From Polyangiaceae bacterium (GTDB taxonomy: Bacteria; Myxococcota_A; Polyangia; Polyangiales; Polyangiaceae): 64,000 bases of DNA. Made by a program: the position numbers and the translations under genes. The notes beneath the pieces are model-generated. The model saw only the letters and a program-made list of their open reading frames with translations. It was not told the DNA's origin and did not search any database. Of this stretch, positions 35,029 through 43,950 are shown one piece after another. The stretch covers positions 163,560 to 227,559 of the forward strand of contig JADJYE010000012.1 of NCBI GenBank assembly GCA_016719945.1, in the 5' to 3' direction. Positions within the stretch are counted from its first letter, which is position 1. Each line of letters opens with the position of its first letter.

Positions 35029-37616
35029 AGATCTTCGACGCCTGCCTTGTCGGCGACGATGCGGCTCGCGCGCGTCGCGTCGTTGGGCCGGTTGACGGGG
35101 AAGGTGATGCGGACCGCGTCCTTGGCGGGCTCGTCCACCGTGGCGCTGTATCGCTCCAGCTCGTCCTTGAGATCCTTCATCTTCGGGCCGTAGAGCTTCG
35201 CGTGGAGACGCTCGTAGTAGGGCATCTGCGGGTTGACGTCCTTCGTCTCGAGCGCATCGACCTTCACCACGCGCTTCTCCGCGAACATCCCCATCGCGAA
35301 CACGAGCGAGCCCGACGCGGCGCGCAGATCTTTGCCGCGGAACCAGATGCCGATGTCGTTGTGCGGTAAATGCGCGCATTTGAGGGTCAACGCGCCGACC
35401 TCGGCCCCCGCCTTGTCGAACATCCCGTCGGCCGATTTGATGAGCTTGAGCGCGCCACCCTCCTCGAGCGCGGCCTCCGCGCTCGGTCCCCGGACCCGAA
35501 CGACGACGCCCTCCTCCACACCCTTGCCCGGGACGACGAGCGACTTCACCTCGACCAGGTCCGAGCCGCTCGCGATCGCGCTCGTGTCGATCGAGCCGAG
35601 CTTTTGTCCGCCGGGCCCTCGAAGCCACAGCTCGACGGCCCACCCTGCGCGGGATTGCCCGGCGAGCGAGCCGCCCGACAACAGGCGCTTGCGAAGGACC
35701 TCGCACGCGCCCGACTCCTCCTTCGTGGGCGGAGGGATCGCAGGCTGGGCCGAGGCCTGCTCGCCGCGGTCCTTGCCGCCGAACAGCACGAACGCGAGGA
35801 CCCCCACGACGATGACCGCGCCCGCGGCGATGGGAGCGACGATCGCCATGCTCAACCCGCCCGACTTCGCGACCCCGCCGCCCTGCGGCTGGAAGCCGCC
35901 ATAGACCGGCGCGGTCATCGGCGAGCTTGCGGCTGGGCGCCCGGAGCTCGGTGGTTGAGGCATCGGCGCACCTGACGAGGGCGACCCCTGCTGCTGGGGA
36001 TATCCCTGCTGCTGGGGATGCCCCTGCTGCTGGGGATACCCCTGCTGCTGGGGATACCCCTGCTGCTGGGGATACCCCTGCTGCGGTGGCTGCGGGGGCG
36101 GAGCGGCCGGGGCGCCGGCTCCAGGTCCGAAGTCGATATCGAGCGACAACCCAGCGGGGGCGTCGTGCCCTTGCGGAGGCGCGGCAGGCGGCGGCCGGGG
36201 TGGCGCCCCGGGTTGCGGAGCCGCGTGCGGAGCCGCGGCGTGCGACCCCGGCGCTCCGCCGAGCTCGAGGGCCGGGAAGTCTGGCCCTGCCGATCGCGCA
36301 GTCGGGGGCATCGGCGCCCTGGGTTGTGCGCTCGCCGCCGGCGCCTGGGCAGCGTTGCCCGGCGCCGAGAGGTCGCCCAGGTCGAGGGACGGCAGCTGGG
36401 ACCGCCCCGCCGAGGCTTGCTCCTGCAACGGCATGATCTCGGTTCCAGCGGCCTGCTCCCCCCCGCCGAGCGCGACCCCTTCCGCGCCCGAGCCTTGCTT
36501 GAGGGTCGGGCGTTCGGGCGACTGAAACGGTGGAGCGCTCGGCTCGGTCCCTGGTGCCGTGAGGGTCGCCGCGAACGAGCGCCCGTCGCCGCCGCCTTCG
36601 GGCGAGCTCGGGGCGAGGAGGCTCGGGTTGGAGGTGAGCTCGGCGACTCGCTTCACGGCGCTGTCGACGATGGCCGCCTTCTTGGCGAGCTCCTTACCCA
36701 TCACCCCTTCGACCAGCGAGGCGACCGTCGCCGGTGACGCGATCCCGAGCGTCTGTTCGACGGCCATCGCCATCTCTCGCGCGCTGGCCCAGCGCTGCGC
36801 AGGCGCCCGGTTCAGGCCCTTCATCACCATCTCGTCGATCTCGCGCGTCAGCGATGCGTTGAGCGAGCTCGGCGGGCGAACCGGCTTGGTGAGGAGGCTG
36901 TGGACCATCTCGGCCTCGGTCTGGCCCTCGACCAGCCGCCTGCCGGTGAGCGCCTCCCACAGCACGGCGCTCGTGGAGTAGATGTCCGAGCGGCGGTCGA
37001 TGTTCTCCGCGCGCAGCTGCTCGGGGGACATGTACGCCACCTTGCCCTTGATCTGCCCAGCCTGCGTCCTGCGGCCGTGGTTCACCGCCTTCGCGATGCC
37101 GAAGTCGAGCACGCGCGCGGTGCCGTCGCGCCCCACGAGGATGTTGTCGGGCGAGATGTCCCGGTGGATGAGCCCGAGCGAGCTGCCGTCCTCGCTGCGC
37201 GTCTCGTGGACGGCGTGCAGGCCATGCAGCGCCTGCGATGCGATCGCTCCGACGACGTTGAGCGGTAGCCGCGCGCCCTTCTTGGTGAGGGCGAAGATGA
37301 GCTTCGCGAAGGACTCACCCTCCACGTAGTCCATGACGTGGAACAGCTCGCCCTTCTCGCTGACGACGTCGAGGGTCGCCACCACGTTCACGTGCTGGAC
37401 GCGCGCAGCGATGCGCGCCTCCTCCAAGAACATGGTGACGAACTCGGGATCCTTCGTCAGGTGCGAGTGCATCCGCTTGATGGCGACCGTGCGCGAGAAG
37501 CCCACGGGGCCGAGCAACCTCCCCACGTGGACGGTGGCCATCCCACCGGCGCCGATCGTCCCGCAGATCGCGTAGCGACCGAGCATGTGGATGGGAGGCT
37601 CTTGTCCGGACGTCAC
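35025..37616 (-). CDS. Membrane-anchored Ser/Thr protein kinase with QGYPQ repeats
   Basis: An 863-residue Hanks-type kinase. The kinase domain begins at residue 13: Gly loop GAGGMA (22-27), Lys47 in VAIK, HRD at 151-153 followed by ISPDN (a common myxobacterial variant of LKPxN), DFG at 171-173 and SPEQL in the activation region, all consistent with activity. A long Pro/Gly/Gln linker contains six QQGYP-type units, then one membrane span at about 592-614. A periplasmic domain of about 240 residues carries Cys in CEVLRKRLL and CAHLPHNDIGIWF. It converges on surE and diverges from the PRPP synthetase, 126 bases away. Confidence 0.93.
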   Translation of the reverse strand: MTSGQEPPIHMLGRYAICGTIGAGGMATVHVGRLLGPVGFSRTVAIKRMHSHLTKDPEFVTMFLEEARIAARVQHVNVVATLDVVSEKGELFHVMDYVEGESFAKLIFALTKKGARLPLNVVGAIASQALHGLHAVHETRSEDGSSLGLIHRDISPDNILVGRDGTARVLDFGIAKAVNHGRRTQAGQIKGKVAYMSPEQLRAENIDRRSDIYSTSAVLWEALTGRRLVEGQTEAEMVHSLLTKPVRPPSSLNASLTREIDEMVMKGLNRAPAQRWASAREMAMAVEQTLGIASPATVASLVEGVMGKELAKKAAIVDSAVKRVAELTSNPSLLAPSSPEGGGDGRSFAATLTAPGTEPSAPPFQSPERPTLKQGSGAEGVALGGGEQAAGTEIMPLQEQASAGRSQLPSLDLGDLSAPGNAAQAPAASAQPRAPMPPTARSAGPDFPALELGGAPGSHAAAPHAAPQPGAPPRPPPAAPPQGHDAPAGLSLDIDFGPGAGAPAAPPPQPPQQGYPQQQGYPQQQGYPQQQGHPQQQGYPQQQGSPSSGAPMPQPPSSGRPAASSPMTAPVYGGFQPQGGGVAKSGGLSMAIVAPIAAGAVIVVGVLAFVLFGGKDRGEQASAQPAIPPPTKEESGACEVLRKRLLSGGSLAGQSRAGWAVELWLRGPGGQKLGSIDTSAIASGSDLVEVKSLVVPGKGVEEGVVVRVRGPSAEAALEEGGALKLIKSADGMFDKAGAEVGALTLKCAHLPHNDIGIWFRGKDLRAASGSLVFAMGMFAEKRVVKVDALETKDVNPQMPYYERLHAKLYGPKMKDLKDELERYSATVDEPAKDAVRITFPVNRPNDATRASRIVADKAGVEDL
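35985..36083 (-). repeat. 18-bp tandem repeat in the kinase linker
   Basis: About five and a half units of CCCCTGCTGCTGGGGATA, read on the minus strand as Gln-Gln-Gly-Tyr-Pro-Gln (one unit has His for Tyr). The copies are nearly identical, so the unit number may vary between strains. Confidence 0.85.
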
Positions 37617-37742
37617 TTGGCCGGCCAGGTTACCAAACTAGAGGTCCGCCACCACGGCTTACCTGGCGCGGCGTGAAGCGGTAACCTCGCTCGCCCCGAC
37701 CGGCGCTTCCGGTCTGGGGCGCCCCGACCCCTGAAGGTCCCC

Positions 37743-38663
37743 TTGAAAGAGCCGCTCCTCTTCACGACATCCCAATACGCCTACTTCGAGCCCGCGCTCT
37801 TCGCCGCAGGGCGGTTCGAGCGCGGCGCGATCGAGCGCAAGTCATTCCCGGACGGCGAGCGCTACCTGCGCTTGGCGGCAGAGAGCTGGGGCCGCGACGT
37901 GGTGCTGCTCGGGGGCACGCCGACCGACCTCGACTGGCTCGAGCTCTACGATCTCGGCTGCGCCATCTCTCGCGCGGGCGCCCGCTCGCTGAGCATCGTG
38001 ATGCCCTACTTCGGCTACGCGACGATGGAGCGCGCCGTCCGCCCCGGTGAGGTCGTCACCGCGAAGACCCGCGCGCGGCTCATCTCGAGCATCCCCGGGT
38101 GCGACGCGGGGACCCGCGTCTTCTTGTTCGACCTGCACACCGACGGCATCGAGTTCTACTTCAACGATGATCACGTCACCCACCACCTCTACGGGTCTCC
38201 GCTGATCACGGCGCTCATCCGCGAGCGCATGGCCGACCGCCCTTACGTGCTCGGCGCGACCGACGCCGGGCGCGCCAAGTGGGTCGAGAGCCTGGCGCGC
38301 AACCTCGGCGTCGACCCGGCGTTCGTCTACAAGCGGCGTGACTCCGGCACCGGCAAGGTCTCCGTTTCGGGGGTGAACGCCAACGTCCGCGGCATGGAGG
38401 TCGTCATCTACGACGACATGATCCGCACGGGCAGCTCGCTCATCCAGGCGGGGCAGGCCTACCTCGCCGCCGGCGCCTCGAAGATCCACGCGATCGCCAG
38501 CCACCTGGTGCTGCCGCCTGGCGCGCTCGACCGGCTCCGCGCGAGCGGCGTCTTCGCCTCCATCTCCGGCACGGACTCACACCCCGGCTCGCAGCAGCTC
38601 AGCGAGCCCGGCGCCGTGTGCTCGGTGGCGACTCTGTTCGCTCGCGCGCTCGAGATCTCCTAG
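37743..38663 (+). CDS. prs: Ribose-phosphate pyrophosphokinase (PRPP synthetase)
   Basis: Makes phosphoribosyl pyrophosphate from ribose 5-phosphate and ATP for nucleotide, His and Trp synthesis. The 306 residues are close to the usual 310-320. The N-terminal motif is KSFPDGERYLRL; the flexible catalytic region near PYFGYATMER is followed by LFDLHTDGIEFYF, and the PRPP loop is VVIYDDMIRTGSSL (about residue 220-233). It is a divergent sequence compared with the standard family (a TTG start, and GYATMER where Lys/Arg-rich RQDR is usual), so a class variant or paralogue is possible. Followed 15 bases later by the lipase gene. Confidence 0.85.
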   Translation: MKEPLLFTTSQYAYFEPALFAAGRFERGAIERKSFPDGERYLRLAAESWGRDVVLLGGTPTDLDWLELYDLGCAISRAGARSLSIVMPYFGYATMERAVRPGEVVTAKTRARLISSIPGCDAGTRVFLFDLHTDGIEFYFNDDHVTHHLYGSPLITALIRERMADRPYVLGATDAGRAKWVESLARNLGVDPAFVYKRRDSGTGKVSVSGVNANVRGMEVVIYDDMIRTGSSLIQAGQAYLAAGASKIHAIASHLVLPPGALDRLRASGVFASISGTDSHPGSQQLSEPGAVCSVATLFARALEIS

Positions 38664-38678
38664 CGACGAGGCACGCGG

Positions 38679-39824
38679 ATGTCTGCGCACGTCTACCTGT
38701 CCCCGGGCATGTTCGGCTTCGAAGTCGTGGCGAGCTTCGCCTACTTCGAGCACGTGGCGCGCGCCCTCGAGCGCCGCTTCGCCAACCGCGGCCGCTCCTG
38801 CAGCGTGCACGTCTGCGACGTCCACCCGACCGCGTCGATCCGTCGACGCGCGGTCAAGCTGTCCCGCACGATCGCCGAGACCTGCGGCGAGGGCGGCTCC
38901 CCCATCCACGTCGTCGGTCACTCCACGGGGGGCCTCGACGCACGCTTGGTGGTCTCCCCGACGGTCCACCTCCCGGGCGTCACGCCGCGCGATCTGGGCT
39001 TCATGCCGCGCGTGCGCTCCGTGACGACGCTCAACACCCCGCACTATGGCACGCCGCTCGCGGCGTTCTTCGCCACCAAGTCGGGGCAAGCCATGCTGTA
39101 CGCAGTGACGGCCTTGACGGTGACCGGGCTCAAGCTCGGAGCGCCGCCCATCGCCGCGGCGAGCGCCCTAATGGCCGCGCTTGGCCGCGTGTCGGGGGCC
39201 ATCGAGCTGTCGGTGGTCGAGCGCACGTCCGAGGCGATCATCAAGGTCCTCGACGAGACCTCGAGCCGCGACCTGCGCGCGTTCCTCCGCCAGATCCGTG
39301 ACGACCAAGGCGCCGTGATCCAGCTGACGCCCGAGGCGATGGACCTGTTCCAGGCGTCGGTGCACGACCGCCCCGGGGTCCGATACCAGTGCGTCGCGAG
39401 CTACGCCCCGCGCGGCGGTGTGAGGCAGCTCGTGAGCGCCTTCACGTCGCCGTGGAGCGCGATCTCGGCCGGCATCTTCGCCGCGCTCTACAAGATCACG
39501 GCCGCAGAAGACCCCCGCTACCCCTGCCACGCGCGCACCAAGGCCCAGGACGACGCCGTGCGCACCTTGCTCGCGGAGCTGCCGCCCGAGACCGAGAACG
39601 ACGGCGTCGTTCCGCTCTACTCGCAGCTCTGGGGCGACATCGTCTGGGTGGGCCGCGCCGATCACCTCGACGTCGTCGGGCACTTCCGCGGCCGGAAGGG
39701 CTCGGGCGACAAGGGGAACGTCGACTGGCTCCGAAGCGGCGCGGGCTTCGACGAGAACCGCTTCGACACGGTCATGGACCGAATCTTCGACGGCATGCTC
39801 CTGGCGGAGGAGACCGCGGGGTGA
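38679..39824 (+). CDS. Alpha/beta-hydrolase (lipase-like)
   Basis: A 381-residue putative lipase. It has an HG-type start (LSPGMFGFE), the nucleophile motif GHSTGG at about residue 88-93, the acid in NDGVVPLY (about 305) and the catalytic His in RADHLDVVGH (about 330). A cap region of about 150 residues (including TPHYGTPLAAFF) lies between them. No signal peptide is visible, so it is probably cytosolic or membrane-associated. GTGA overlap with the next gene shows coupling to the uracil-DNA glycosylase. The substrate is unknown. Confidence 0.85.
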   Translation: MSAHVYLSPGMFGFEVVASFAYFEHVARALERRFANRGRSCSVHVCDVHPTASIRRRAVKLSRTIAETCGEGGSPIHVVGHSTGGLDARLVVSPTVHLPGVTPRDLGFMPRVRSVTTLNTPHYGTPLAAFFATKSGQAMLYAVTALTVTGLKLGAPPIAAASALMAALGRVSGAIELSVVERTSEAIIKVLDETSSRDLRAFLRQIRDDQGAVIQLTPEAMDLFQASVHDRPGVRYQCVASYAPRGGVRQLVSAFTSPWSAISAGIFAALYKITAAEDPRYPCHARTKAQDDAVRTLLAELPPETENDGVVPLYSQLWGDIVWVGRADHLDVVGHFRGRKGSGDKGNVDWLRSGAGFDENRFDTVMDRIFDGMLLAEETAG

Positions 39825-40537
39825 GCGGCGCCGCCTCGCGGCGCGGCACGCTCGCGGGGCTCAGCTCGCGCCTCGTGGGCTGCAGCGCGTGCCCGCGGCT
39901 GGTCGCGCACCGGGCCGCCGTCGCGCGCGACAAGCGCCGCGCGTACCACGCCGAGACGTACTGGGGACGCCCCGTCCCTGGCTTCGGCGATCCCGAGGCG
40001 TGTGTGCTCGTCGTGGGGCTCGCGCCCGGCGCCCATGGCGCCAACCGCACCGGTCGCGCCTTCACCGGAGATCGGTCCGGGGATTTCCTGTACGCCGCCC
40101 TCCACCGCGCGGGGCTGGCGAGCCAGCCGACCTCGACGTACGTGGGGGACGGGCTCCGCCTCCACGACGTCTTCATCACGCTCCCGGTCCGCTGCGTTCC
40201 CCCGGGCAACCTGCCCACGCAGCCCGAGCTCGACGCCTGCGAGCCGTGGCTCCGCGAGGAGCTCGCCCTCCTGTCTCGCGTGCGCGCAGTCGTCGCGCTC
40301 GGTCGCGTCGCGTACGGCGCCGTCCACCGGGTCGCAGGCGCTCGGCCTGCGGCCCCATTCGGCCACGGGGCGCGCGCGACCCTGCCGTGGCCGCCTCACG
40401 GCGGGAAGGTCACCGTCTTCGCCAGCTACCACGTGAGCCAGCAGAACACCCAGACCGGACGCCTGACGCCCGCCATGTTCGACGCTGTCCTGTCCGGGGC
40501 GCTCGGCGCTGCTCGACAGTCGCCAACCACTCCATAG
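39821..40537 (+). CDS. Uracil-DNA glycosylase, family 5 (UDGb-like)
   Basis: Removes uracil (and some other damaged bases) from DNA to start base excision repair. The product is about 238 residues from a GTG that overlaps the lipase stop. Motif A appears as LVVGLAPGAHGANRTGRAFTGD; CSACP near the start, with the Cys after CEPWL, suggests the four-Cys iron-sulfur cluster site of this family; motif B is HVSQQNTQTGRLT. The GAHGANRT form of motif A points to family 5 rather than family 4. It is last of the prs-lipase-udg run. Confidence 0.88.
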   Translation: MSGAASRRGTLAGLSSRLVGCSACPRLVAHRAAVARDKRRAYHAETYWGRPVPGFGDPEACVLVVGLAPGAHGANRTGRAFTGDRSGDFLYAALHRAGLASQPTSTYVGDGLRLHDVFITLPVRCVPPGNLPTQPELDACEPWLREELALLSRVRAVVALGRVAYGAVHRVAGARPAAPFGHGARATLPWPPHGGKVTVFASYHVSQQNTQTGRLTPAMFDAVLSGALGAARQSPTTP

Positions 40538-40723
40538 TCGTGTACAAGACGGCGCTGAGCGCACCTTTCAGGTGTCGCTCGTCACTTTCAACGCACGCGG
40601 GGTCCCGCGTGCTCTCGGCGGGTCGCCTCAGGGGGGAAGCTTGACCTCGAGGTGGCACCACCCGCTCGCGCTGCCGCGGTGGGCTTCCCACGCGCAGCGC
40701 CGCGGCTACTCGAAGGAGCTCGT

Positions 40724-41284
40724 ATGCGTTCCCTGATTCTCGTTCCCACTGTCGCTGCTTCGTTGGTGGTCGCGCTCGCGGCCTGCAAGAAAGACGAGCC
40801 CGAGCCCGTCTACCCGACCACGCCTCCTCCGACCGTGACGCAGACCGCGACGGCGGCGCCCGTCGGCACGCTGGCGACGCCGGTCGCGGCGTCGATGGCG
40901 GGTCCGTTCCTCACCGGTGCGATCCAGATCGCGTCCCAAGGCGACACGAAGGGCATGAAGGAGGAGGGCGGCACGTTCGCTGGGCAGTTCCAGCAAGGCC
41001 AGATCCTCGAGCAGCCTTTCCAGGGCGAGCCCGGCAAGTGCTACACCGTCGTGGCGATGGCCGGCCCTGGCGTCACCGAGCTCGACGCGCAGATCGTCGT
41101 CCAGCCGGCGCCCATGCTGCCCCCCACGATCATCGGGCAGGACAACATGAGCGGCCCGCAGGCGACCGTCGGCGGCGGCGGCAACTGCGTCAAGAACGCG
41201 ACCCCGATCGGCGTCCCCGCGAAGGTCGTCATCAAGGTCGTGAGCGGCAGCGGTATGGCCGGCGCGCAGCTCTACAAGAAGTGA
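40724..41284 (+). CDS. Small hypothetical lipoprotein
   Basis: A 186-residue lipoprotein: signal sequence with lipobox LAACKK, a Pro/Thr spacer, and a single beta-rich domain with two Cys (GEPGKCYTVVAM and GGNCVKNA) that could pair. A strong ribosome binding site (GAAGGAG) sits 5 bases before the ATG. No family is recognised; small lipoproteins of this type are frequent in myxobacteria. A strong terminator hairpin follows about 55 bases after the stop. Confidence 0.75.
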   Translation: MRSLILVPTVAASLVVALAACKKDEPEPVYPTTPPPTVTQTATAAPVGTLATPVAASMAGPFLTGAIQIASQGDTKGMKEEGGTFAGQFQQGQILEQPFQGEPGKCYTVVAMAGPGVTELDAQIVVQPAPMLPPTIIGQDNMSGPQATVGGGGNCVKNATPIGVPAKVVIKVVSGSGMAGAQLYKK

Positions 41285-41338
41285 AGAGCTCGTTCTCGCG
41301 CGCTCGCTAGCGCGGGCCTAGCGCGAGTGAAAACGACA

Positions 41339-41368
41339 GCGGGCACGCTCCTCTCGGAGCGTGCCCGC
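41339..41368. terminator. Bidirectional terminator hairpin
   Basis: A perfect 13-bp stem (GCGGGCACGCTCC / GGAGCGTGCCCGC) with a 4-base loop. An A-rich stretch precedes it (GAAAACGACA) and GTCTTTG follows, so it can act on both strands. It sits between the convergent small lipoprotein and exbD genes. Confidence 0.8.
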
Positions 41369-41398
41369 GTCTTTGCCTGCCCTTGAGGGCGGCTCTCT

Positions 41399-42055
41399 TC
41401 AGCCGGACTTGTCGCTGCTGGTGCGGAGCAGCAGGTGGTACCTGCCGAACTCGCTCTGGCCTGCGGTATAGAGGACCTCGAACAGGAGGCGATACGGCGT
41501 GGTCTCGTCGGCCACGATGATCGCGTCCGACGTGCTCGCGTCCTTGCCCTTTGCCTCGCGGAAGCGCTTGTCATTCTCGCGGTAGCGCGTGAGGACGTTC
41601 GCGAGGGGCTGGATGTAGAGGTCGTTCGGCCCGTTGCGCTTGTGCCGTGCGTCGAGCCCCGTCTGTCCGAGCTGCTTGATGTCGGCGTACGCGACGACGA
41701 GCTCCGCCTCTTCGCCGACGGTGATCTGCGTCTTCGAGATGCGGATGATGACGCCGTCCTCGCCGGGCTGGGCGGTCATCACCGAGACGGGCAGCTGCAG
41801 GTCGTCGTTCTGCGGGATGGACGTCGTGCTCGACGCCAAGCTCTTGAGGATGAACACGAGGATGATCGTCATCAGATCGAGCATCGCCGTGATGTTGAGG
41901 AAGTCGATCTCGGGCTCGGCCGCGTTGCGCCGCTTCGCCTTGCGGAGCGCAGCCTTGAACCGCACGATGGTCGCCTTCTGCGGCGACATGCGCGGCCCGA
42001 GGGGTGCGGCGGGCTGGGTCGGACCCATGGCTGCGGGGGGGAGGGGCTCCTTCAT
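41399..42055 (-). CDS. ExbD/TolR-like protein (1)
   Basis: A 218-residue bitopic protein of the ExbD/TolR family, the stator partner of a proton channel. A basic cytoplasmic segment of about 60 residues, longer than usual, precedes a membrane span (LDLMTIILVFILKSL) that carries the expected Asp for proton coupling. The periplasmic part (about 130 residues) is poorly conserved. Third gene of the minus-strand arm exbB-exbD-exbD, 10 bases after the preceding exbD. No TonB, TolA or Pal gene is adjacent. Confidence 0.85.
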   Translation of the reverse strand: MKEPLPPAAMGPTQPAAPLGPRMSPQKATIVRFKAALRKAKRRNAAEPEIDFLNITAMLDLMTIILVFILKSLASSTTSIPQNDDLQLPVSVMTAQPGEDGVIIRISKTQITVGEEAELVVAYADIKQLGQTGLDARHKRNGPNDLYIQPLANVLTRYRENDKRFREAKGKDASTSDAIIVADETTPYRLLFEVLYTAGQSEFGRYHLLLRTSSDKSG

Positions 42056-42065
42056 GCGACGTCCT

Positions 42066-42687
42066 TCACTTCGAGACCGCCAGCTGGAACTCGGGGAACA
42101 GATCGATGGTGGCGTCGCCGTCCTTGTCGCTGCGCAGGGCGTCGAGGATCTGGATCAAGTAGCGGTACTCGATGTTACGCGACGCTGTGATGGCCACCTG
42201 CGTCTCGCCCTCGAACTTCCCGTCCTCGATCGTCTTGAGGGCGCGCGCGCACCGCCTGATGCCAGCCAGGTCGTAGTCGAACTTGTCGCCCCGGTTGGGG
42301 ATCGTCAGCCCCTTGCCGATGCGGACCGAGCCGCCTTCGTCGCCGCACCCGGGCGCGATGTTGCCGAAGCTGGTCTTGAAGGACACACCCCTCGTCCACG
42401 ATGATGACGGCGAGGTTGAGCGCGTCCATGTCGATCGCGTTCTTGACGCCCTTTCCACCGGAGGAAGGGGGCGTCGTGTCGAGCTGGGTCAGGAACGTCA
42501 CCGACACGCTCGCCAGCACGAACACGAGCACGTTCATGATGATGTCGAGGTACGGCACGATGTTGAGCTCGCCCGCCTCGTCGCCGGGCTCGGGCTCCTT
42601 CGGCTGGGATAGGCGGCGGATCTTCGAGCGCTGAGATGGGCTCAGCGCCTCGCTCGCGCTCGCGCCACCGGATTGCGGCTGAGTCAT
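42066..42687 (-). CDS. ExbD/TolR-like protein (2), frameshifted
   Basis: The N-terminal half reads MTQPQSGGASASE then a basic stretch, and the span NIVPYLDIIMNVLVFVLASVS with its conserved Asp, ending at LAVIIVDEG. The rest continues one frame over as VSFKTSFGNIAPGCGDEGG and finishes at QLAVSK, giving about 206 residues, a normal length. The break is at about 42385-42392, where one extra base is likely. Lies between exbB and exbD(1) in the minus-strand arm, 18 bases after exbB. Confidence 0.82.
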
Positions 42688-42705
42688 GGGGTGGGCCGAC
42701 CAGCC

Positions 42706-43386
42706 TCAGTAAGAGCCCTTGGTGCTGATCGTGAGCAGGTTGAAGACCCGCTCCGTGATCGCCTCGAGCTCGTGCTGGATCGCCTTCGACCGGGTGTGGA
42801 GGATGACGTGCGCGATCATGCAGATGACCGCGATGACCAGCCCGAAAGCCGTGTTGTACATGGCTTCGGCGATGCCGTTGGAGAGCATCTGCTGCTTCAC
42901 CGAGGGCGCGAGGCCCTCGGCCGCGATGGCGCCGAAGGTGCTGATCAGACCGAAGACCGTGCCGACCAGGCCGACCAGCGTCGCGATGTTCGCGAGCGAC
43001 CACAGCGCGCCGATGCGCTTCTCGACCTGCGGCTTGATCTCCGCCAGCTTCTCGGAGAGAGCCGCGTCGATCTCGTCGGGGCCCTTGTTCGCGTGCGTCA
43101 GCCCGGACTTGACGAGCTGGAGCACGGGGTAGTCGCTCGCCTCGCAGAGCTTGATCGCGCGGTCGATGTTGCCAGCGACGACGAGCTTCTTCACCTGCGC
43201 GAAGAACTCTTTGGCGTTGACGCTGTAGCGGCGGATCTGAAAGGCCGCTCGCTCGACGATGATGGTCACCACGACCGCCGACACGAAGAGGTTGACGATG
43301 AGGAAGGTCGGGTTGTGCTTGATGGCGTCGACCAAGCTCGCGCCGCCCTTGCTGCCCTCCGCCGCCAACATCACGAGATGACGCAT
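42706..43386 (-). CDS. ExbB/TolQ/MotA-family proton channel (1)
   Basis: A 226-residue three-span inner-membrane protein. Spans are at about residues 28-50, 130-155 and 172-196; the paired later spans carry the typical LANIATLVGLVGTVFGLISTF and AFGLVIAVICMIAHVIL. The Gly/Ala/Thr-rich pore helices match the MotA/TolQ/ExbB family, which uses the proton gradient with ExbD/TolR partners to drive envelope machines. An AAGGA-type ribosome binding site lies upstream. It heads the minus-strand arm and is divergent from the second exbB. Confidence 0.93.
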   Translation of the reverse strand: MRHLVMLAAEGSKGGASLVDAIKHNPTFLIVNLFVSAVVVTIIVERAAFQIRRYSVNAKEFFAQVKKLVVAGNIDRAIKLCEASDYPVLQLVKSGLTHANKGPDEIDAALSEKLAEIKPQVEKRIGALWSLANIATLVGLVGTVFGLISTFGAIAAEGLAPSVKQQMLSNGIAEAMYNTAFGLVIAVICMIAHVILHTRSKAIQHELEAITERVFNLLTISTKGSY

Positions 43387-43950
43387 CCGAGGATCCTTTC
43401 TTTCCCACGGGCGCGGAGCCTGCCTTGTCAGGTCTCTCGAACGCTCACGCAGTCACGGCCCGCGACCCGCGGGCACACAGAAGAAATCGATTCGCGGACT
43501 ATACCGGTCGCCGCGAAGCCAGCGCAAGCAGTGGGTCTTCAACAGGTCTCTCGGGGGCGAGACATGTTGCCTCGCGTCCGGGCAACTTCCGGGGGGCCGC
43601 CCAGCCTAGAAACTTCGTTCGGCATGGTAATGGCAAACCGTTGTGGAGACCGAAACCAAATCTTTGTTGACGGTCTAGGGTTGTACTCGCGAAGATGCGT
43701 TCGCTTTTCGATTGGTGAGCGCAATCGCGCTGTCACTCCGTGCAATTGGAGCGGCGGAATGGCGAGCGCGCCGGCTCGGTGTTGCAGCTTCGGTCACGCG
43801 TTGCAGCTTCGGTCACACGAGGTCGGGGCTTCGCCGGGGCAACAGGGTCCGAGAGGCGACGCCGTCCGAAAGAGTCACAGAAAACGTTGAGACAGTCGGG
43901 CAAGTCGCCACGCACCGTGGCGGGCTCGGCGTGGGGAGTCGGAGGAAACA
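43387..43950. promoter_or_regulatory. 564-base divergent intergenic region between two exbB genes
   Basis: No convincing gene. It is less GC-biased than its flanks and must hold promoters for both arms of the exbB/exbD cluster. It contains TTGTTGACG near 43660-43680 (a possible -35, without a convincing -10) and an exact 17-base direct repeat at 43781-43816. A strong ribosome binding site, GGAGGAA, lies 7-13 bases before the exbB(2) ATG at 43951. Confidence 0.55.
43781..43816. repeat. Exact 17-base direct repeat, possible operator
   Basis: GTTGCAGCTTCGGTCAC occurs twice with a 2-base gap (19-base period), about 135 bases upstream of exbB(2). Two direct half-sites nearly two helical turns apart are a typical binding pattern for a dimeric or paired regulator; the regulator is unknown. 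Confidence 0.6.
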
